From contig JACKDV010000005.1 in NCBI GenBank assembly GCA_020633315.1, positions 310,001 to 374,000 of the forward strand: 64,000 nucleotides of DNA. Reading direction: 5' to 3'. Shown piece by piece: positions 51,379 to 60,715 of the stretch (its first letter is position 1; each line of letters opens with the position of its first letter). The position numbers were made by a program, and so were the translations under genes. The DNA is from Myxococcales bacterium. Its GTDB lineage: Bacteria > Myxococcota_A > Polyangia > Nannocystales > Nannocystaceae. Below the pieces are notes generated by a model. The model searched no databases. It was not told the origin of the DNA and saw only the letters and a program-made list of their open reading frames with translations.

Positions 51379-52593
51379 GTGCTGGCTCCTCGCGCGCCCG
51401 GGTGGAAGAGGTCGTCGTCGGTGATCGCGGTGTTGCTCGCGGGGTGTGGCAACCCGGCGTCGCGTCCCGAGTCGGACGCGAGCACGGGCGGGATCGACTC
51501 GAGCTCGAGCGGGACCGAGACCAGCCCGTCCGAGGGCAGCTCTGCGGGCGACGGCACCGGCACCACCAGCGCCGACACCGGCGACTCGGGCCCCGACTCC
51601 ACCGGCTCGGACGACACCACCACGGGCGGCGCTCCGCTCGGGTGCGCGGTGGTGGAGGTCGAGGGTGAGTGCGGGCCGGTCACCGACTGCATCGATCCCG
51701 CCACGCCCTTCCAGGCGCAGTGCGACGGCCCGCCCAGCGAGCAGTGCTGCGTGCCGGCCGGGCCTCCGTGCAGCGTGGACGGAGCCCCCGGCCTGTGCAT
51801 CTCCGTGGATTCCTGCGGCCCCGGCCTGCAGGCCACGCCCGGCCTGTGCCCGGGCGACGCCAGCATCCAGTGCTGCACCGATCCCCTCACCGCCTGCGAT
51901 CCCGAGGCCATGCCCACGCCCAACGAGGGGCTCGTCGAGGAGTCGTGGGATCCCGCGTGCCCGCCGGGCATGGTGCTCGCCGGCGAGGTGTGCATCGATC
52001 GCTTCGAGGCCGCGCTGGTGGTGCTCGACGGCGGGGGCGCGGTGATCGGCCACCACAGCCCCTACTTCAACCCCGGGACCACCCGGGTGCGCGCCGTGTC
52101 GCTGGCGGGGGCCATCCCGCAGGGCTACATCAACCAGGTGCAGGCCGCCGACGCCTGCGACGAGGCGGGCAAGCGGCTGTGCACCGACCTCGAGTGGCTG
52201 CGCGCCTGCCAGGGCGCGAGCGGGAGCACCTACCCCTGGGGCAACGTGGCCGAGCCCGGGCGCTGCAACGACGCCCGCTCCATGCACCCTGCGATCGAGT
52301 ACTTCGGCACCAGCGATCCGTGGATCTGGTCCGAGCTCGGGCACCCGTGCCTGTCGCAGCTCCCCCGCAGCCTCCACGTGACCGGCCAGCACGACGGCTG
52401 CATCAGCGAGGACGGTGCGCTCGACATGATGGGCAACCTGCACGAGTGGACGGCCGATCCCACGGGCACCTTCCGCGGGGGCTTCTACGTCGACACCGTG
52501 ATCAACGGGCCGGGCTGCCTGTACGCGACCACGGCCCACGACGTGAGCCACTGGGACTACTCGACGGGCTTTCGCTGCTGCGCCGATCCCTGA
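51379..52593 (+). CDS. FGE-sulfatase (SUMF1)-domain lipoprotein
   Basis: 404 residues from GTG 51379, which has AGGGTGA in front; GTG 51370 is an in-frame alternative. The signal peptide ends VLLAGC, and a Ser/Thr/Gly/Asp linker follows. A Cys-rich stretch (CVVEVEGECGPVTDC-like) precedes the formylglycine-generating-enzyme-like domain: GKRLCTDLEWLRACQG, YPWGN, DMMGNLHEWTADPTG, FRGGFY and TGFRCC. The active-site Cys pair of true FGE is not obvious, so it may be a non-catalytic binding domain. It ends just before the hybrid kinase gene. Confidence 0.85.
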   Translation: MLAPRAPGWKRSSSVIAVLLAGCGNPASRPESDASTGGIDSSSSGTETSPSEGSSAGDGTGTTSADTGDSGPDSTGSDDTTTGGAPLGCAVVEVEGECGPVTDCIDPATPFQAQCDGPPSEQCCVPAGPPCSVDGAPGLCISVDSCGPGLQATPGLCPGDASIQCCTDPLTACDPEAMPTPNEGLVEESWDPACPPGMVLAGEVCIDRFEAALVVLDGGGAVIGHHSPYFNPGTTRVRAVSLAGAIPQGYINQVQAADACDEAGKRLCTDLEWLRACQGASGSTYPWGNVAEPGRCNDARSMHPAIEYFGTSDPWIWSELGHPCLSQLPRSLHVTGQHDGCISEDGALDMMGNLHEWTADPTGTFRGGFYVDTVINGPGCLYATTAHDVSHWDYSTGFRCCADP

Positions 52594-52615
52594 GCGAGCG
52601 CGGCCGAGCGCGAGC

Positions 52616-54691
52616 CTACGCCGCCTGGCCCAGCTCGTGGATCGCCGCCCGCAGCTCGGCCAGGCGCAGCGGCTTGGCCAGGCAGCGGTTGGGGATGCGC
52701 TCGAGGAAGGCGCGGGCGTCCTCGGTGAAGGCTCCTCCGGTCATGAACAGCACCCGGGGCGCCATCGCGGGGTGCTCGAGCTGGATGCGCTCGAAGAGCT
52801 CGCGGCCGTTCATGCCGGGCATCATCACGTCGCAGAGCACGACGTCGAAGGAGGCGCTCGCGAGCTGCTCGAGCGCCTCGTCGCCTCCCGTCACGAACAC
52901 CGCGTCGACGCCCAGCATCCGCCGCAGCACCCGGACGATCAGCGCGTCGTCCTCGACCACGAGCACGCGCACGCCCTCGACCGCGCCCGCGTCGGAGGGG
53001 CCCGGGGCCGCGGGAGCCCGCTCGGCCTCGTCGGGCTCGGCGCGGGCCTCGTGGCTGCGCAGCCGCAGCAGGAAGGTGGTGCCGTGCGCTCCGGTCTGCT
53101 GCACCCGGATCGTGCCCCCCATCTTGAGCACGAGCTGGTGGGTGATCGACAGGCCGAGGCCGGTGCCCTGCCCCACGTCCTTGGTGGTGAAGAAGGGATC
53201 GAAGATCTTCTCGGTGAGCCCTCGCTCGATCCCGGGCCCGGTGTCTCGGACCTCGAGCTCCACCCACGGGCCCTCCTCGCGGGCCCGGATGGCGATGCGC
53301 TTGGTGGGCGAGTCGGCCTGGGCCATGGCCTGCGCGGCGTTGACCAGGAGGTTGACGAGCACCCGCACCAGCTCCGCCTCGCTGCCGGCGACCGTCAGGT
53401 CGGGGCCCACGGCGACGTCGACCTCGTCGACGCGCTCGAGCTGGGGGCGACACAGCCGCAGGGCGGCCCGGATCGCGGGCTCGACCCCCACCGGCCCGAT
53501 CCCCGCGCGCGGGGCCTCGCCGATCGAGAACAGCTGGAGGTCGCGCACGAGCTGGGCGATGCGCCGGGCGCCGTCCTTGGCGTCGACGATGGCGGCCCCC
53601 ACCTCGTCCCGCGCCTCGGCCGAGGGCTCGGGCTCGCCGAGACCGTGCTGCAGGTAGTCGAGGTTGGCCGCGATGCTGGCCAGCGGGTTGTTGATCTCGT
53701 GGGCCATGCCGGCGGCCAGGGTCCCCAGCGAGGCCATGCGCTGCGAGGTGCGAAGCTGCTGCTCGAGCGCGATGCGATCGCGGAGGTCCTCGATGCTCAG
53801 CAGCAGCACGTGCCGCCCGCGGGGGTCTCGCAGGGCGACGGGGGTCACCCGCACCGCGACCTCGGTGCCGGCCGGAGACACGAGCTCGCTCTCGAAGGTC
53901 GCGGCGTCCCCCCCGTCGAAGGCCCACCCCGGGAAGAGCTGCTCGACGGGCGTCCCCAAGAGTCGCTCCTCGGGCGTGTCGAGCATGCGCACGACCGAGT
54001 CGTTGACCGAGTGCACCGTGCCGTCGCGGATCACCAGGACGCCCTGCGGCAGGTTGCGCAGCACCACGTCGAGGTCGTCGCGCGCGGCGTGGGCCGAGGC
54101 CGAGGCCCGCTGCTTCTCCCGGGCGAAGCGCCAGCCGATGAACACCACGAAGCACAGCGTGGCGACCCGGGAGCCGAGGCGAGCCTGGGCGAGGTAGGCC
54201 GGGTCGGGGGGCTCGGGCAGGGACAGGCCCATCACGCCGGCGAGGTGGAAGCCGGCGAAGACGAGCGAGGAGAGCACCGCATACACCACGCTCGTGCGCG
54301 GGCCGATGAGGTACAGCGCGAACACGCAGATCGCGACGAACCACTCGGTGGCCGGAGCCGTGCTCCCTCCGTTGTTGTAGGCGATCCCCACCAGGATCAC
54401 GAACAGCCCCCCGCACACCAGGTGCGCGAGCCCGCGGCTCGACGGCTTCCGGTGCACCCACAGCGCGGTGCCGCCCGTGAGCACGGCGGCCGCCCCGATG
54501 AACAGCGCCGTGGCGTCCAGCGAGTTGTCGAGCACGCGCCGGACCATGAAGTACAGGGCGAAGACCGACGAGACGCCGGCGGCGAAGACGGTGAGCCGCC
54601 GTCGAATCCTCTCGTCCACGCCGTCGGGTTGCCTCGATCCCATGAGCCCGAGCCCTCGCCGCGGGTCGTCGAGACGAGCCCGCGCCGTCAT
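52616..54691 (-). CDS. Hybrid sensor histidine kinase
   Basis: 691 residues. The N-terminus has five or six membrane helices (about 28-185), then a PAS domain (about 205-310, VLRNLPQGVLVIRDGTVHSV). A HisKA domain contains the phosphoacceptor in MAHEINNPL, and an ATPase domain follows with DTGPGIERG and GLGLSITHQLV. Last is a receiver domain with VEDDALIV, phospho-Asp in VLCDVMMPGMNG, and the Lys of CLAKPLR. The REC output is internal, so signalling goes on to an unlinked histidine phosphotransferase or kinase. ATG 54691 follows GAGGCGCGAGG. Confidence 0.93.
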   Translation of the reverse strand: MTARARLDDPRRGLGLMGSRQPDGVDERIRRRLTVFAAGVSSVFALYFMVRRVLDNSLDATALFIGAAAVLTGGTALWVHRKPSSRGLAHLVCGGLFVILVGIAYNNGGSTAPATEWFVAICVFALYLIGPRTSVVYAVLSSLVFAGFHLAGVMGLSLPEPPDPAYLAQARLGSRVATLCFVVFIGWRFAREKQRASASAHAARDDLDVVLRNLPQGVLVIRDGTVHSVNDSVVRMLDTPEERLLGTPVEQLFPGWAFDGGDAATFESELVSPAGTEVAVRVTPVALRDPRGRHVLLLSIEDLRDRIALEQQLRTSQRMASLGTLAAGMAHEINNPLASIAANLDYLQHGLGEPEPSAEARDEVGAAIVDAKDGARRIAQLVRDLQLFSIGEAPRAGIGPVGVEPAIRAALRLCRPQLERVDEVDVAVGPDLTVAGSEAELVRVLVNLLVNAAQAMAQADSPTKRIAIRAREEGPWVELEVRDTGPGIERGLTEKIFDPFFTTKDVGQGTGLGLSITHQLVLKMGGTIRVQQTGAHGTTFLLRLRSHEARAEPDEAERAPAAPGPSDAGAVEGVRVLVVEDDALIVRVLRRMLGVDAVFVTGGDEALEQLASASFDVVLCDVMMPGMNGRELFERIQLEHPAMAPRVLFMTGGAFTEDARAFLERIPNRCLAKPLRLAELRAAIHELGQAA

Positions 54692-54827
54692 CCTCGCGCC
54701 TCGGAGTCTCGCACGAGGGGCGACCCGCCTTCACCGGGCTCGCTGTCGCGAGCGAACGCGCACGCACGGGCGAAGCTCACGGACCCCGGCTCGCGAGGTG
54801 GGACGCGCCCGCCGGAGCGGGAGCGCG

Positions 54828-55937
54828 TCAGTTGGGCGTGGCGCCCGCGGGGCCGGGCTGGCAGCCGATGGGCTCGGTGGAGACGACCAGATCATCGATC
54901 CATCGACGCACGGTGCTGGGCGCTCCGCCGGGCCACAGGTTCTCCACCACCACTGCGTTGATCCCGTACTCGCTCCACTGCCCGCGAAGATCGAGATCGC
55001 TGCGGGAGGCCTGGAGTCGCTCGTCCACCCAGAACTCGAGCACGCCGTTGTCCTCGCCGGGATCGTTGAGGCGCAGCCGGCCCTCCACGCAGTGCCAGCG
55101 GCCCGACTCGTCGGCGGAGAACAGCGGGGTCTGCCCGACCATGGAGCCCAGCGACTCGAGCCCCGCGTCGTCGAAGCCCGAGCACGCGACCTCGGATCCC
55201 GCTACGCAGCTCGAGGGCACGCCCTCGAGCACCACGTCGTCACCGGCCGAGCGCAGGTGGGCGACCACGGCCTCGGACCAGTCGGCGTCGGCGAAGACCA
55301 CCGTGCGGGTGAGCTGTCCCGGCCCCAGGTCGGGCCAGCCGGGCTCGGTCTTGAGCCGCAGCCGCCAGTAGACCTCCTGGAACGAGCCGTCGGGCGCGTA
55401 GGTGGGGCGATCGCCGTAGGAGATCGGCGAGCTGCCGAACGAGAGCACCATCCAGCCCGCCGACTCCTCGCCCTCGCGATGGGTGACCTGCATGGAGCGC
55501 GTGCCCGAGGCGCCCAGCTCGTCCACGAGCACGAACGCGCCGTCGAGAGCCTGGTAGTCGAGCATCACCTCGGCGGGATCGACGATGGTCTCGAAGTCCT
55601 CGCAGAACACCCACGAGCCGGGCAGCGGGCGGGGGCAGCCGGCGAAGGTGCCGTCGTCGTCACCGTTGGGCGGGGGCTCGTCGGGCCCGGCTCCGTCGTC
55701 GCCCTCGGAGCCGCCGCCGGTGGACCCACCGCCGTCGTCATCGCCGTTGGTGTCGCCCGCAGGCTCTGGATCGGTCCAGGGATCGCCGTTGGAGGAATTG
55801 GGCCCGTCCTCGGCGCCGGCTGCGAGCTCGTCGTCCTCTCCGGCCGAGCTACAGCCCGCGGCCAACGAGAGCACCGCGAGCACGGCCCAGGGCCGCCACC
55901 GGGGCACACGATTCGAGCGATGGGAGGGACGAATCAT
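54828..55937 (-). CDS. Lipoprotein with jelly-roll-like domain
   Basis: 369 residues. The lipobox is SLAAGC (Cys29), followed by a Gly/Asp/Glu-rich linker. Residues about 105-360 begin LPGSWVFCEDFE and contain QEVYWRLRLKTEP and IDDLVVSTEPIGC, a pattern like the polysaccharide-lyase/LamG jelly-roll proteins that bind carbohydrate. No catalytic site is evident. Divergent from the DUF2807 gene across about 150 bp. Confidence 0.75.
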   Translation of the reverse strand: MIRPSHRSNRVPRWRPWAVLAVLSLAAGCSSAGEDDELAAGAEDGPNSSNGDPWTDPEPAGDTNGDDDGGGSTGGGSEGDDGAGPDEPPPNGDDDGTFAGCPRPLPGSWVFCEDFETIVDPAEVMLDYQALDGAFVLVDELGASGTRSMQVTHREGEESAGWMVLSFGSSPISYGDRPTYAPDGSFQEVYWRLRLKTEPGWPDLGPGQLTRTVVFADADWSEAVVAHLRSAGDDVVLEGVPSSCVAGSEVACSGFDDAGLESLGSMVGQTPLFSADESGRWHCVEGRLRLNDPGEDNGVLEFWVDERLQASRSDLDLRGQWSEYGINAVVVENLWPGGAPSTVRRWIDDLVVSTEPIGCQPGPAGATPN

Positions 55938-56089
55938 CGTCGAGCAAGGCGAAAGTCAAGGAGTAGAGGGTCATGATAGCAGGCACGCGGCCGGCTTCAC
56001 CAACATGCAGCGCGGCGCTGGTCGAGCCAGGTGGCGCTCGCGATCGCCGCAGGCTCGCCGAACGCGACCGAATGTCTCACCCTGGAGCC

Positions 56090-56722
56090 ATGCATCGCAT
56101 CGCCCTCTCGTCGTCGCTGGCCTCGCTGCTGCTCGCCTGCACCACCGGAAGCGGCGTGCGAGGCCAGGAGGACCGATCCCCCGGTGACTTCCAGGCCCTC
56201 GACGTGGGCGGGCCGTTCCGGGTGGATGTTCAGGTGGGACCCGCGACCAAGGTCACGATCGCGGGCGACGACAATGTGGTGCCGTTGGTCCGCAGCGAGC
56301 TCGACGGCTCCACCCTCCACATCGATCTACCGGGACGCGTGGTGCTCGACCTGCCGCTGACGGTGAGCATCACCACCCCTGCGCTCGTCGAGCTCGACGC
56401 CAGCGGGGCCAGCATCGTGGACCTGAGCGGGGTGCGGGGCGATCGCTTCGAGGTCGACGTGTCGGGCGCGAGCACGGCCACGCTCCACGGGCAGGCGACC
56501 GAGCTCGACGCCGACGTCTCGGGCGCCTCGCGTCTGCATGCGAGCGAGCTGGCGGCCACCCGCGTGGACGTGGACGCCAGCGGGGCCTCCACCGCCGAGG
56601 TCGAGGCGAGCGAGGCGGTGGATGCCGAGGCCAGCGGCGCGAGCACGGTGCGGATCCACGGCTCGCCGCCGCAGGTCTCCCAGGACACCGAGGGTGCCTC
56701 GCGCATCGAGCTGGTCGACTGA
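56090..56722 (+). CDS. DUF2807 (GIN-domain) lipoprotein
   Basis: 210 residues. ATG 56090 has GGAG six bases upstream, and the signal ends LLLAC (Cys17). The rest is a right-handed beta-helix-like DUF2807 region: GPFRVDVQVGP, then repeated hydrophobic-Asp-x-SGAS units (LDASGASIVDLSG, VDVSGASTATLHG, VDASGASTAEVEA). These domains are found in surface proteins and autotransporter-like heads. Five bases separate its stop from the converging TlpA-like gene. Confidence 0.88.
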   Translation: MHRIALSSSLASLLLACTTGSGVRGQEDRSPGDFQALDVGGPFRVDVQVGPATKVTIAGDDNVVPLVRSELDGSTLHIDLPGRVVLDLPLTVSITTPALVELDASGASIVDLSGVRGDRFEVDVSGASTATLHGQATELDADVSGASRLHASELAATRVDVDASGASTAEVEASEAVDAEASGASTVRIHGSPPQVSQDTEGASRIELVD

Positions 56723-56727
56723 CGAGC

Positions 56728-57456
56728 TCACGCGGGCTCGGCGAGCAGGCGCTCGAGCACCTCGCGGATCTCCGCGTAGTCGCGGCGGCACTGCTCGTGC
56801 TCGGGCGGGCCCCCGGGGTGCAGCTCGGGCCCCGGGTGCACGTAGCGGATCACGCCCTGGCGATCGAGCACGAAGCTCACCGAGGTGTAGTCGCGCGGCG
56901 CGTGGGCGAGCCAGAAGGCATCGAGCGCACGCCAGTCCCGATCGAGGGCCACGGGGAAGCGCCAGCCCCAGCCGGCGATCACCTCGGCCACCGCCTCGCG
57001 CGAGCGCTCGCTGCCGCGGGGCTTGGGATGGTACATGCCGATCACCGTCACCCCGCGCTCGCGGAAGTCCTCGTCGAGCTCGACCAGCGCCGGAGCGGTG
57101 GCCCGACAAAACGGGCAGGTGTCGGTCCAGAAGCGGATCAGCACGACCCGGCCCCGCAGGTCCTCCAGCGTGAGCGGCTCGGTGCCCAGCCATTCCATCG
57201 GGCCCCATGCCGGCGCGGGCTGGCCCACGCGATCCCGGCCGCCGCGAGAAGGCGGCACCCCCGAGGGATCGGGCGCGAGGGATCCCGCCTCCTCGACGGC
57301 CGCGATCGGCTCGTGGCGAGGCGTGGCCGCCCGCTCGGCCCCTCCGCCGCAGGCCATCGCACCCCAGAGCACGACGGGAACCCCCCACGGCGAGCGCTGG
57401 GTCCTCGCGGCCAGCGCGGGTGATCTCCCTCCCTGAGCGTCCCGTTTCGTGACCAT
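56728..57456 (-). CDS. TlpA-like thioredoxin lipoprotein
   Basis: 242 residues. The lipobox is WGAMAC (Cys36), followed by a Pro-rich linker and a thioredoxin fold. The redox motif is C114-P-F-C117 within FWTDTCPFCRA, with a cis-Pro-like region before SVSFVLDRQG. Such periplasmic proteins reduce or isomerise disulfides in cytochrome c or envelope proteins, which are plentiful here. The predicted mature protein faces the periplasm or outer-membrane inner leaflet. Confidence 0.88.
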   Translation of the reverse strand: MVTKRDAQGGRSPALAARTQRSPWGVPVVLWGAMACGGGAERAATPRHEPIAAVEEAGSLAPDPSGVPPSRGGRDRVGQPAPAWGPMEWLGTEPLTLEDLRGRVVLIRFWTDTCPFCRATAPALVELDEDFRERGVTVIGMYHPKPRGSERSREAVAEVIAGWGWRFPVALDRDWRALDAFWLAHAPRDYTSVSFVLDRQGVIRYVHPGPELHPGGPPEHEQCRRDYAEIREVLERLLAEPA

Positions 57457-57525
57457 CCGCCTTGGCGGAGAGGTTGGACCAGTGGTAAGCGCAATGCAAC
57501 GAAAACGGGGTTCTTCGGAGGCACG

Positions 57526-58884
57526 ATGGGCGAGAGCAAGGTCGGGACGTTGGTCGACGAGGTAGAGGGCTCGGAGCCGTGGTTCCGCGAGCGCCTGCGC
57601 ACGCTAGTGGAGCACAAGACCGTCAGCCCCGGAGCCACCGACGACGCGGCGATCCGGGCGGGGGCCCACGCCGCCCTCGAGATCATGAAGGAGGCCGGCG
57701 CCCAGGCCGAGCTCGTCGAGTGCAGCGGCACCCCCTCCGTGCTCGCCCGCTTCCGCCACCCCAGCCCGCGGGCCCACGTCGTGGTCTACAACCACCTCGA
57801 CGTGCAGCCGGCCGATCCGTCGCTGTGGACGCAGGCCGATCCCTTCACCATGGAGGTGGAGGCCCACCCCGATCGCGAGTGGCTCTACGAGGCCCGCGGC
57901 TCCACCGACGACAAGGGGCCCGGCCTGTGCGCGGTGCGGGCCGCGAGCTGGATCGCGAGGCGTGGCCTGCCGATCGACGTGACCATCCTGTGGGAGACCG
58001 AGGAGGAGATCGGCAGCCCCAACTTCGGCGAGGTGGTCCGGGCCCGCCGCGATGTGCTCGCCTGCGACGCGGTGATCGTCAGCGACACCATCTGGCCGAG
58101 CGACGGCCAGCCGGCCATCTCCACCGGCCTGCGGGGCTCGCTGCAGGCCATCCTGCGCCTGCGTACGGGGGGAAAGAACACCCACTCGGGCCTCACCGGC
58201 GGGGCCGCGCGCAACCCCGTGCGCGAGCTGGCGGCCCTGTCCACCGCCATCGATCGCGCGAGGTTCTGGCACGAGGGCGTGGTGCCGCCGAGCCCCGAGG
58301 AGCTCCAGGGCTTCCTCGGCTCGGGCTTCGACCTCGAGTACTTCAAGTCGGCGCACGACCTGAGCCTGCTCGAGACCGAGGTCCCGCTCGAGATCATGCT
58401 GCGGATCTGGGCGCGCCCCACCTTCGAGGTCCACGGCCTCAGCGGCGGGCACATGGGCCCGGGGGTCAAGACCATCGTCCCCAACGAGGCGGAGCTCAAG
58501 GTCAGCTTCCGCCTCGTCCCCGAGCAGGATCCGCGGGCGCTCGCCGAGCGCCTCGCCCAGTTCGTCCGCGCCACCAACCCCGACGTGGAGGTCGAGCTGT
58601 CGGGCTACCTCGAGCCCTACCGCGGACCGTCGCAGGGACGGGTCCACGACGCGATCGTGGCCGCCATGACCGAGGCCACGGGGCGCGCCCCGGTGACCGT
58701 GCGCGAGGGCGGCTCCATCGGGGCCGTCCCCATCCTGGCCGAGGAGCTCGGAGTCCCGGTGCACTTCCTGCCGCTGAGCCTGCCCGAGCACGGCTATCAC
58801 GCCCCCAACGAGCGCTTCGACTGGAAGCAAGCCAAGGTGGGCATGACGACGTTTACCCGGGTCTTCGAACGTCTCGCGCAGTGA
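57526..58884 (+). CDS. M20-family dipeptidase/deacetylase-like peptidase
   Basis: 452 residues. The two-zinc M20 site is conserved: NHLDVQP (His and Asp), STDDKGP (bridging Asp), ETEEEIGS (catalytic Glu and ligand Glu), VSDT (Asp) and the final PEHGYHAPNE (His). The dimerisation lid lies between about 190 and 320 (KNTHSGLTGGAARNP). It is probably a cytoplasmic dipeptidase or acyl-amino-acid hydrolase; the family covers many substrates. Divergent from the TlpA-like gene by 69 bp. Confidence 0.93.
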   Translation: MGESKVGTLVDEVEGSEPWFRERLRTLVEHKTVSPGATDDAAIRAGAHAALEIMKEAGAQAELVECSGTPSVLARFRHPSPRAHVVVYNHLDVQPADPSLWTQADPFTMEVEAHPDREWLYEARGSTDDKGPGLCAVRAASWIARRGLPIDVTILWETEEEIGSPNFGEVVRARRDVLACDAVIVSDTIWPSDGQPAISTGLRGSLQAILRLRTGGKNTHSGLTGGAARNPVRELAALSTAIDRARFWHEGVVPPSPEELQGFLGSGFDLEYFKSAHDLSLLETEVPLEIMLRIWARPTFEVHGLSGGHMGPGVKTIVPNEAELKVSFRLVPEQDPRALAERLAQFVRATNPDVEVELSGYLEPYRGPSQGRVHDAIVAAMTEATGRAPVTVREGGSIGAVPILAEELGVPVHFLPLSLPEHGYHAPNERFDWKQAKVGMTTFTRVFERLAQ

Positions 58885-59015
58885 ACGGACGACTTCCCCC
58901 GACGACGATCGCGAGGCGAGAGGGTCTGCCGATGCCTCATGTCGGGTGGACGGGAGTTCGAGCCGCTGCGTAAGATGAGTTGCTCCGGGTGCCCTTCGCA
59001 GACGAGCACGCATCG

Positions 59016-59504
59016 ATGACCGATCTCAATACTGCGGTGTTCGAGGATCGCCCCGAGCTGTTCGTGGGTCGAGTCGAGAACTGCGCGGTCGTCATCTGGC
59101 GCGTCACCCCCACCGTGGCCTCGGCTCGCCTCGCCATGCAGCACTTCCCGGAGTTCGAGGTGCATCCCGGCCTCGGCTTCGCCCTCGTCGCCGTGGTGAC
59201 CTCCAATTGCGCGCCGATCGGACCGGAGGTGCGCCAGGCCTTCGACGAGGCGATGCGGGCCTATCGACACTCGGCCCTCGGCATGGCCGCGGTCATCGAG
59301 GTGCAGGGCGTCCTCGGTGGTCTCGCCCGCGCGCTGGCCCGCACCATGAGCGTGGTGACGCGCAGCCCCTACCCGGTCAACACCTTCGCCACGGTGAGCA
59401 GCGCCACCGAGTGGCTGCCGCAGATCCTCTCGCAGCGCGGGACCACCAGGCTCGCGCCGCGCGACATCGTGGCCTTCGTCGAGAGCCACCGCGAGCCGGC
59501 CTGA
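59016..59504 (+). CDS. Small protein of unknown function
   Basis: 162 residues, from the second in-frame ATG (MTDLNTAVFEDRPELFVG). It alternates short strands and helices (VVIWRVTPTVASARLAM, ALVAVVTSNCAPIG, GMAAVIEVQGVLG), a layout recalling STAS or SpoIIAA-like folds, though no motif is firm. No signal peptide or membrane helix. Related small cytoplasmic proteins are common in myxobacteria. A strong terminator follows. Confidence 0.65.
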   Translation: MTDLNTAVFEDRPELFVGRVENCAVVIWRVTPTVASARLAMQHFPEFEVHPGLGFALVAVVTSNCAPIGPEVRQAFDEAMRAYRHSALGMAAVIEVQGVLGGLARALARTMSVVTRSPYPVNTFATVSSATEWLPQILSQRGTTRLAPRDIVAFVESHREPA

Positions 59505-59562
59505 GCCCACGGGCGGTCCGGCGGCCTTCGTCGAAGGACCGCCCCGACCGACCCGCGTGGGC
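59505..59562. terminator. Long terminator hairpin between converging genes
   Basis: GGGCGGTCC (59511-59519) pairs with GGACCGCCC (59536-59544). Outside it, GCCCACG (59505-59511) pairs with CGTGGGC (59556-59562). It lies between the stop at 59504 and the ketosynthase stop at 59582, and could terminate both. Confidence 0.65.
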
Positions 59563-59581
59563 GTGACCCGGCCCGCGCCGC

Positions 59582-60715
59582 TCAGGCGTCGCCGCCGACC
59601 CGGACGATGCGCTCCACGGCGTCGCGATCCTCCTGGACCCGCCGCGGCAGCGGGCCGAGCCCCACCTCGCCCCAGCGCATCACCACCGCCCCGGCCGAGG
59701 ACACGCTGCCCACCGAGTACACCAGCACCAGGTCGCCGCGCTCCAGCCAGCCCAGGCTCGCGGCGTGGTGGAGGTTCACGGGCCACAGCACGGGACCCAT
59801 GTTGGCGTAGAGCGGATAGGTGCTGATCGTCCGCGCTGCCGGGATGCCCAGCGCGCGGGCGCAGAACTCCCCATACCACGCGGTCGGGGTGTTGAAGGCG
59901 AAGAAGTCGATGTCGCCGAGCGCCACCCCGGCGGCCTGGGCCGCCCCCTCCACGCACTCGCGCAGGTAGGGCGCGGCGGTGTCCCGCAGCGCCGCCCCGG
60001 CCGACTCCGAGGCCTGGATGCGGATGCGCGGCTCCTCGACCCCGTCGACGGCGATGTCGTACCAGAACGCGCCGCAGGTCTGGGCCGTGTTGATCGTCTT
60101 GGCCGCCACGTGCCCCTCGCCGGCCTCGCAGGGGCCCACCACGAAGGCGGCACACCCATCGCCCAGGAACCACCCGAAGGTGTCCTGGGGATCGGCGACC
60201 CGCGAGTACCCGCAGGAGATCACCACGAGCGCGCGCGAGGCCTGCCCGGCGCGGACCATCGAGGTGGCGAGCTGCAGCCCCGCGGTCGCGCTCGAGCACG
60301 CCGACTCGATGTTCCAGCCCGGCCCGGCGATCCCCAGCTCGCGCGCGATGAACACCGCGTTGCCGATGCCGATCTGATCGGGCAGGAACGAGCTGGCGAG
60401 CACGAGGTCGACGTCGGCGGGGGTGAGCCCGGCCGCGTCGAGGGCATCGCGAGCGGCCCGCAGCTCCACCGAGAGCATGGGCTCCCCCGCCTCGAGCGCG
60501 CGCCGCTCCACCGTGCCCCGGAACGGATCCGAGGCGAAGGGCTGGAACGCGAGATCGAAGTCCGAGAGCTCGCCGTCGTGCGCCGCCCACAGCCGCGCCA
60601 GGGTCTTGTGCTCGGCCTCCGCCACCACCCCCGGGAATCGCTCCCGGTAGTAGTCGTTGGTGCGGATGCTGCGGGGGAAGGCGACGGCGAGCGATTGCAG
60701 GCCGACCGCCTTCAC
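59582..60715 (-). CDS. Ketosynthase III (FabH-like) with altered active-site His
   Basis: 377 residues from GTG 60715. The thiolase fold has catalytic Cys140 in NIESACSSATAG and the conserved Asn305 in YANMGPV. The His of FabH (HQAN) is replaced by Asn275 in FAFNTPTAW, so condensation with decarboxylation may be altered; acyl-transfer KASIII relatives also change this site. The GTG overlaps the stop of the upstream ThDP enzyme (GTGA), so the two are made together. The pair resembles acyloin-type secondary metabolism. Confidence 0.88.
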   Translation of the reverse strand: MKAVGLQSLAVAFPRSIRTNDYYRERFPGVVAEAEHKTLARLWAAHDGELSDFDLAFQPFASDPFRGTVERRALEAGEPMLSVELRAARDALDAAGLTPADVDLVLASSFLPDQIGIGNAVFIARELGIAGPGWNIESACSSATAGLQLATSMVRAGQASRALVVISCGYSRVADPQDTFGWFLGDGCAAFVVGPCEAGEGHVAAKTINTAQTCGAFWYDIAVDGVEEPRIRIQASESAGAALRDTAAPYLRECVEGAAQAAGVALGDIDFFAFNTPTAWYGEFCARALGIPAARTISTYPLYANMGPVLWPVNLHHAASLGWLERGDLVLVYSVGSVSSAGAVVMRWGEVGLGPLPRRVQEDRDAVERIVRVGGDA